NCBI GenBank assembly: GCA_021161185.1
Contig: JAGHBC010000051.1
Location: 1-45,001, forward strand
Length of the DNA stretch: 45,001 nt
From: Fidelibacterota bacterium
Lineage (GTDB): Bacteria; Fidelibacterota; UBA2242
Direction: 5' to 3'
The position numbers were made by a program, and so were the translations under genes. The notes below the pieces were generated by a model, which was given only the letters and a program-made list of their open reading frames with translations, made no database searches and had not been told where the DNA came from. The number at the start of each line of letters is the position of its first letter. Position 1 is the stretch's first letter. Below, piece by piece: positions 43,301-45,001 of this stretch.

Positions 43301-43829
43301 CTGATGTATTGATCCTAACTTTTACCTGCTAAATATAGGCATTTGTTGTCATATTGAAAAAAAACAATAGGTCGGCTTGATAAATTACTTATGGTTCCTT
43401 CTCAAATTCAGTGAAAAAAAATAGGCTCTTTCTTGAATCGAGTGGATAGGTCCGTGGTCTGTAATCCGTAATCCGTAGGCAATGATTCTTTGAGTTCAAA
43501 AATGGTATAATAAATAACGACTTATAAAAACGCTATGGTTATTGTACTGACTACGGGCCACAGACAACAGGTTACGAAATTGCCCACTCTAAACGAGAAG
43601 GAACCTTACTTATCCTATCAATTAACTGTTACCGGCGGTAATTCATCGGGTTATATCGACAACATAAATAATTTTAGTTTAAAAGGTCACTTTGCAAAGG
43701 GGGTTAATAACAATGGCCAAATCCATATTTTTATTTCTTGATATTTTTAGCAATATATATGATATTTTTAATATGGATTCAATGAATAAAGCGCTGAATA
43801 TTTTCCAATAAATAAGAAGGAGATTCAAG
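43301..43829. other. Intergenic region with short repeats
   Basis: No convincing gene lies in these 529 bases. Short repeats of the TAATCCGTAATCCGTAG type (43462-43477) are followed by a partial complement, CTACGGGCCACAGAC (43542-43556), so the pair could form a stem. A 68-residue frame at 43535-43741 begins inside this repeat and has no ribosome site. The right edge holds AGAAGGAG for the beta-helix gene. Confidence 0.55.
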
Positions 43830-45001
43830 ATGGCTCCCAAATACAAAACTCCAGTCATTATCATTGCGGCACTCTTTTTAACCGTGAATCTCTTTGCAAC
43901 AAATTACTTTGTCCGAAAAAGCGGTAATGATGGCAACGATGGATTGTCACCATCCACAGCCTGGAAAACCGTCACTAAAGCCGCCCAATATGCTCTATCA
44001 CCCGGTGATACTGTTTTTATCGGCGCCGGCAATTATTGGGAACAGATGAAAGTTGCCAGTTCGGGTTCCACCGGCAGTCCTATCGTTTTCTATGGAGACA
44101 AAACCGGTGAACATACCGGCGACGCCGGAGATATTAACGTGGGAGACGGGAACAAGAATAACATATTCCACATTGAAAATAAAAGTTATATTGTAGGACA
44201 GGGAATTGTTTTCAGATATGGCAGATATTCCGGTGTTTATATTAAAAACTCCGCTAATATTATTCTAAAAAAATGTGAAATGTACTGGAATACAAAATAT
44301 GGAATTTACTGTAAACAGTCCCAGGGAGAACTGACCATTAACTCCAATATTGTAAAAGGCGGCTCCGTTGCCGGTATTGGCGTTTACGAATCATATAACC
44401 ATATAAATTTCGTGTTAAAAAACAGCGCTATCTCAGATGCATCTACGGGAGTTTATGTTTATAAAACCGAAATTGATTCAATATGGAACAACGATATAAA
44501 GGGAAATAACAATCTCGGTATCTATCTAAGATACGTTGACCGATGCGATATAATCGCCTACAACCGGGTACATGAAAACTGGAATAATTCGAACATCTTT
44601 ATTTATAAATCCAGTTGCGGAGAAATCAGCCATAACACGATTTACAAGACAAAATATTACGGAATTTATGTATACGGTAGTAAAACAAGTAAATCACTAG
44701 GTGCGGTGGAGCATAATGAAGTCTATGAAATCTGGGATAAACATGGAATTTACATCAAGTATATTAACACAGATAAAATTTCGAATAACCTGATTTATAA
44801 CTTTGATGACCGAGGAATTTATTTCAGCGGCAACAGCCAATATACTGTAGCTCACATTGACAGCAATACAGTTCATGACGGTTGGGATGACGGCATTTAT
44901 ATTTATAAAGCCCTCGAAATGAAATCTATTACCGGTAATGTCGTCTATAATACCGACATAGGCATAAATTGGAATGCTTCTCCCCATAATACAGTTGCCG
45001 A
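43830..45001 (+). CDS. Secreted right-handed beta-helix repeat protein (5' part)
   Basis: This frame is open from the ATG at 43830 to the window edge (390 codons, no stop). It is preceded by AAGGAG at good spacing. A signal peptide (to about VNLFA) is followed by TNYFVRKSGNDGNDGLSPSTAWKTVTKA. That stretch is typical of the start of secreted parallel beta-helix (pectate-lyase-like) proteins. At least seven later repeats share a GIY/GVY core (YGIYCK, TGVYVYK, LGIYLR, YGIYVYG, HGIYIKY, RGIYFSG, DGIYIYK) at roughly 20-30 residue spacing. The likely role is polysaccharide binding or lysis, or cell-surface adhesion; no catalytic residues can be named. The C-terminus and any sorting signal are outside the window. 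Confidence 0.88.
   Translation, partial: MAPKYKTPVIIIAALFLTVNLFATNYFVRKSGNDGNDGLSPSTAWKTVTKAAQYALSPGDTVFIGAGNYWEQMKVASSGSTGSPIVFYGDKTGEHTGDAGDINVGDGNKNNIFHIENKSYIVGQGIVFRYGRYSGVYIKNSANIILKKCEMYWNTKYGIYCKQSQGELTINSNIVKGGSVAGIGVYESYNHINFVLKNSAISDASTGVYVYKTEIDSIWNNDIKGNNNLGIYLRYVDRCDIIAYNRVHENWNNSNIFIYKSSCGEISHNTIYKTKYYGIYVYGSKTSKSLGAVEHNEVYEIWDKHGIYIKYINTDKISNNLIYNFDDRGIYFSGNSQYTVAHIDSNTVHDGWDDGIYIYKALEMKSITGNVVYNTDIGINWNASPHNTVA

Noticed and set aside
43535-43741. A 68-residue plus-strand frame
   Set aside because: It begins inside a short repeat, has no ribosome site and no recognisable fold.

Overview
The window reads as a chromosome segment of a Gram-negative (diderm) bacterium of moderate GC. 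It carries apolipoprotein N-acyltransferase, a LolA-like carrier, a Tsx-like outer-membrane protein, phosphatidylserine synthase/decarboxylase and a complete BatA-E aerotolerance cluster. That gene complement, with DUF4321- and DUF5683-like proteins, fits the FCB-type lineages (Bacteroidota relatives, Calditrichota, Marinimicrobia-like). I cannot fix the phylum without a database search. No rRNA, tRNA, CRISPR array, insertion sequence or prophage was seen.

Region 1 (about 0.2-33.25 kb) is a nearly unbroken run of minus-strand housekeeping genes, transcribed right to left. Many neighbours overlap by 1-4 bases (TAATG or ATGA junctions). In transcription order: yicC, gmk, rpoZ, coaBC, family-4 uracil-DNA glycosylase, dnaB, relA/spoT, HU, lnt, a DUF5683-like protein, an EcfT-like permease, truA, a 21-codon micro-ORF, htrA, purB, a 37-codon micro-ORF, psd, pssA, purS, purQ, a DUF4321 protein, tatA, batA-B-C-D-E, a SPOR-like exported protein, yebC, ruvC, ruvA, gcvT, ftsK, a lolA-like gene, an UPF0104 flippase-like gene, a Wzz/tyrosine-kinase fusion and an orphan DNA methyltransferase. 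A candidate promoter lies just upstream of yicC. The run mixes nucleotide and CoA supply, replication and repair, stringent response, phospholipid and lipoprotein assembly, and envelope homeostasis.

Region 2 (33.25-39.75 kb) changes organisation. It has a plus-strand DUF1846 gene, a repeat-rich spacer with a 161-bp palindromic element, a small cupin, a B3/B4-domain ORF that runs through a terminator, and a minus-strand pair: a Tsx-like outer-membrane protein and an NCS2 purine permease interrupted by one in-frame TAG. A LiaF-like membrane protein follows on the plus strand.

Region 3 (39.75-45 kb) looks accessory. It holds intergenic palindromes, an AT-rich MntA/HepT toxin-antitoxin pair whose HepT has an in-frame TGA in place of a Trp codon, a decayed aminopeptidase-like 5' end, an RluA-type pseudouridine synthase followed by an unusual TrpF-like/Smr fusion, and the 5' part of a secreted beta-helix protein that runs off the window.

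The best leads are the TrpF-like/Smr fusion lacking the usual catalytic Cys, the two single-codon nonsense interruptions, and the two micro-ORFs that exactly fill gaps in the operon.
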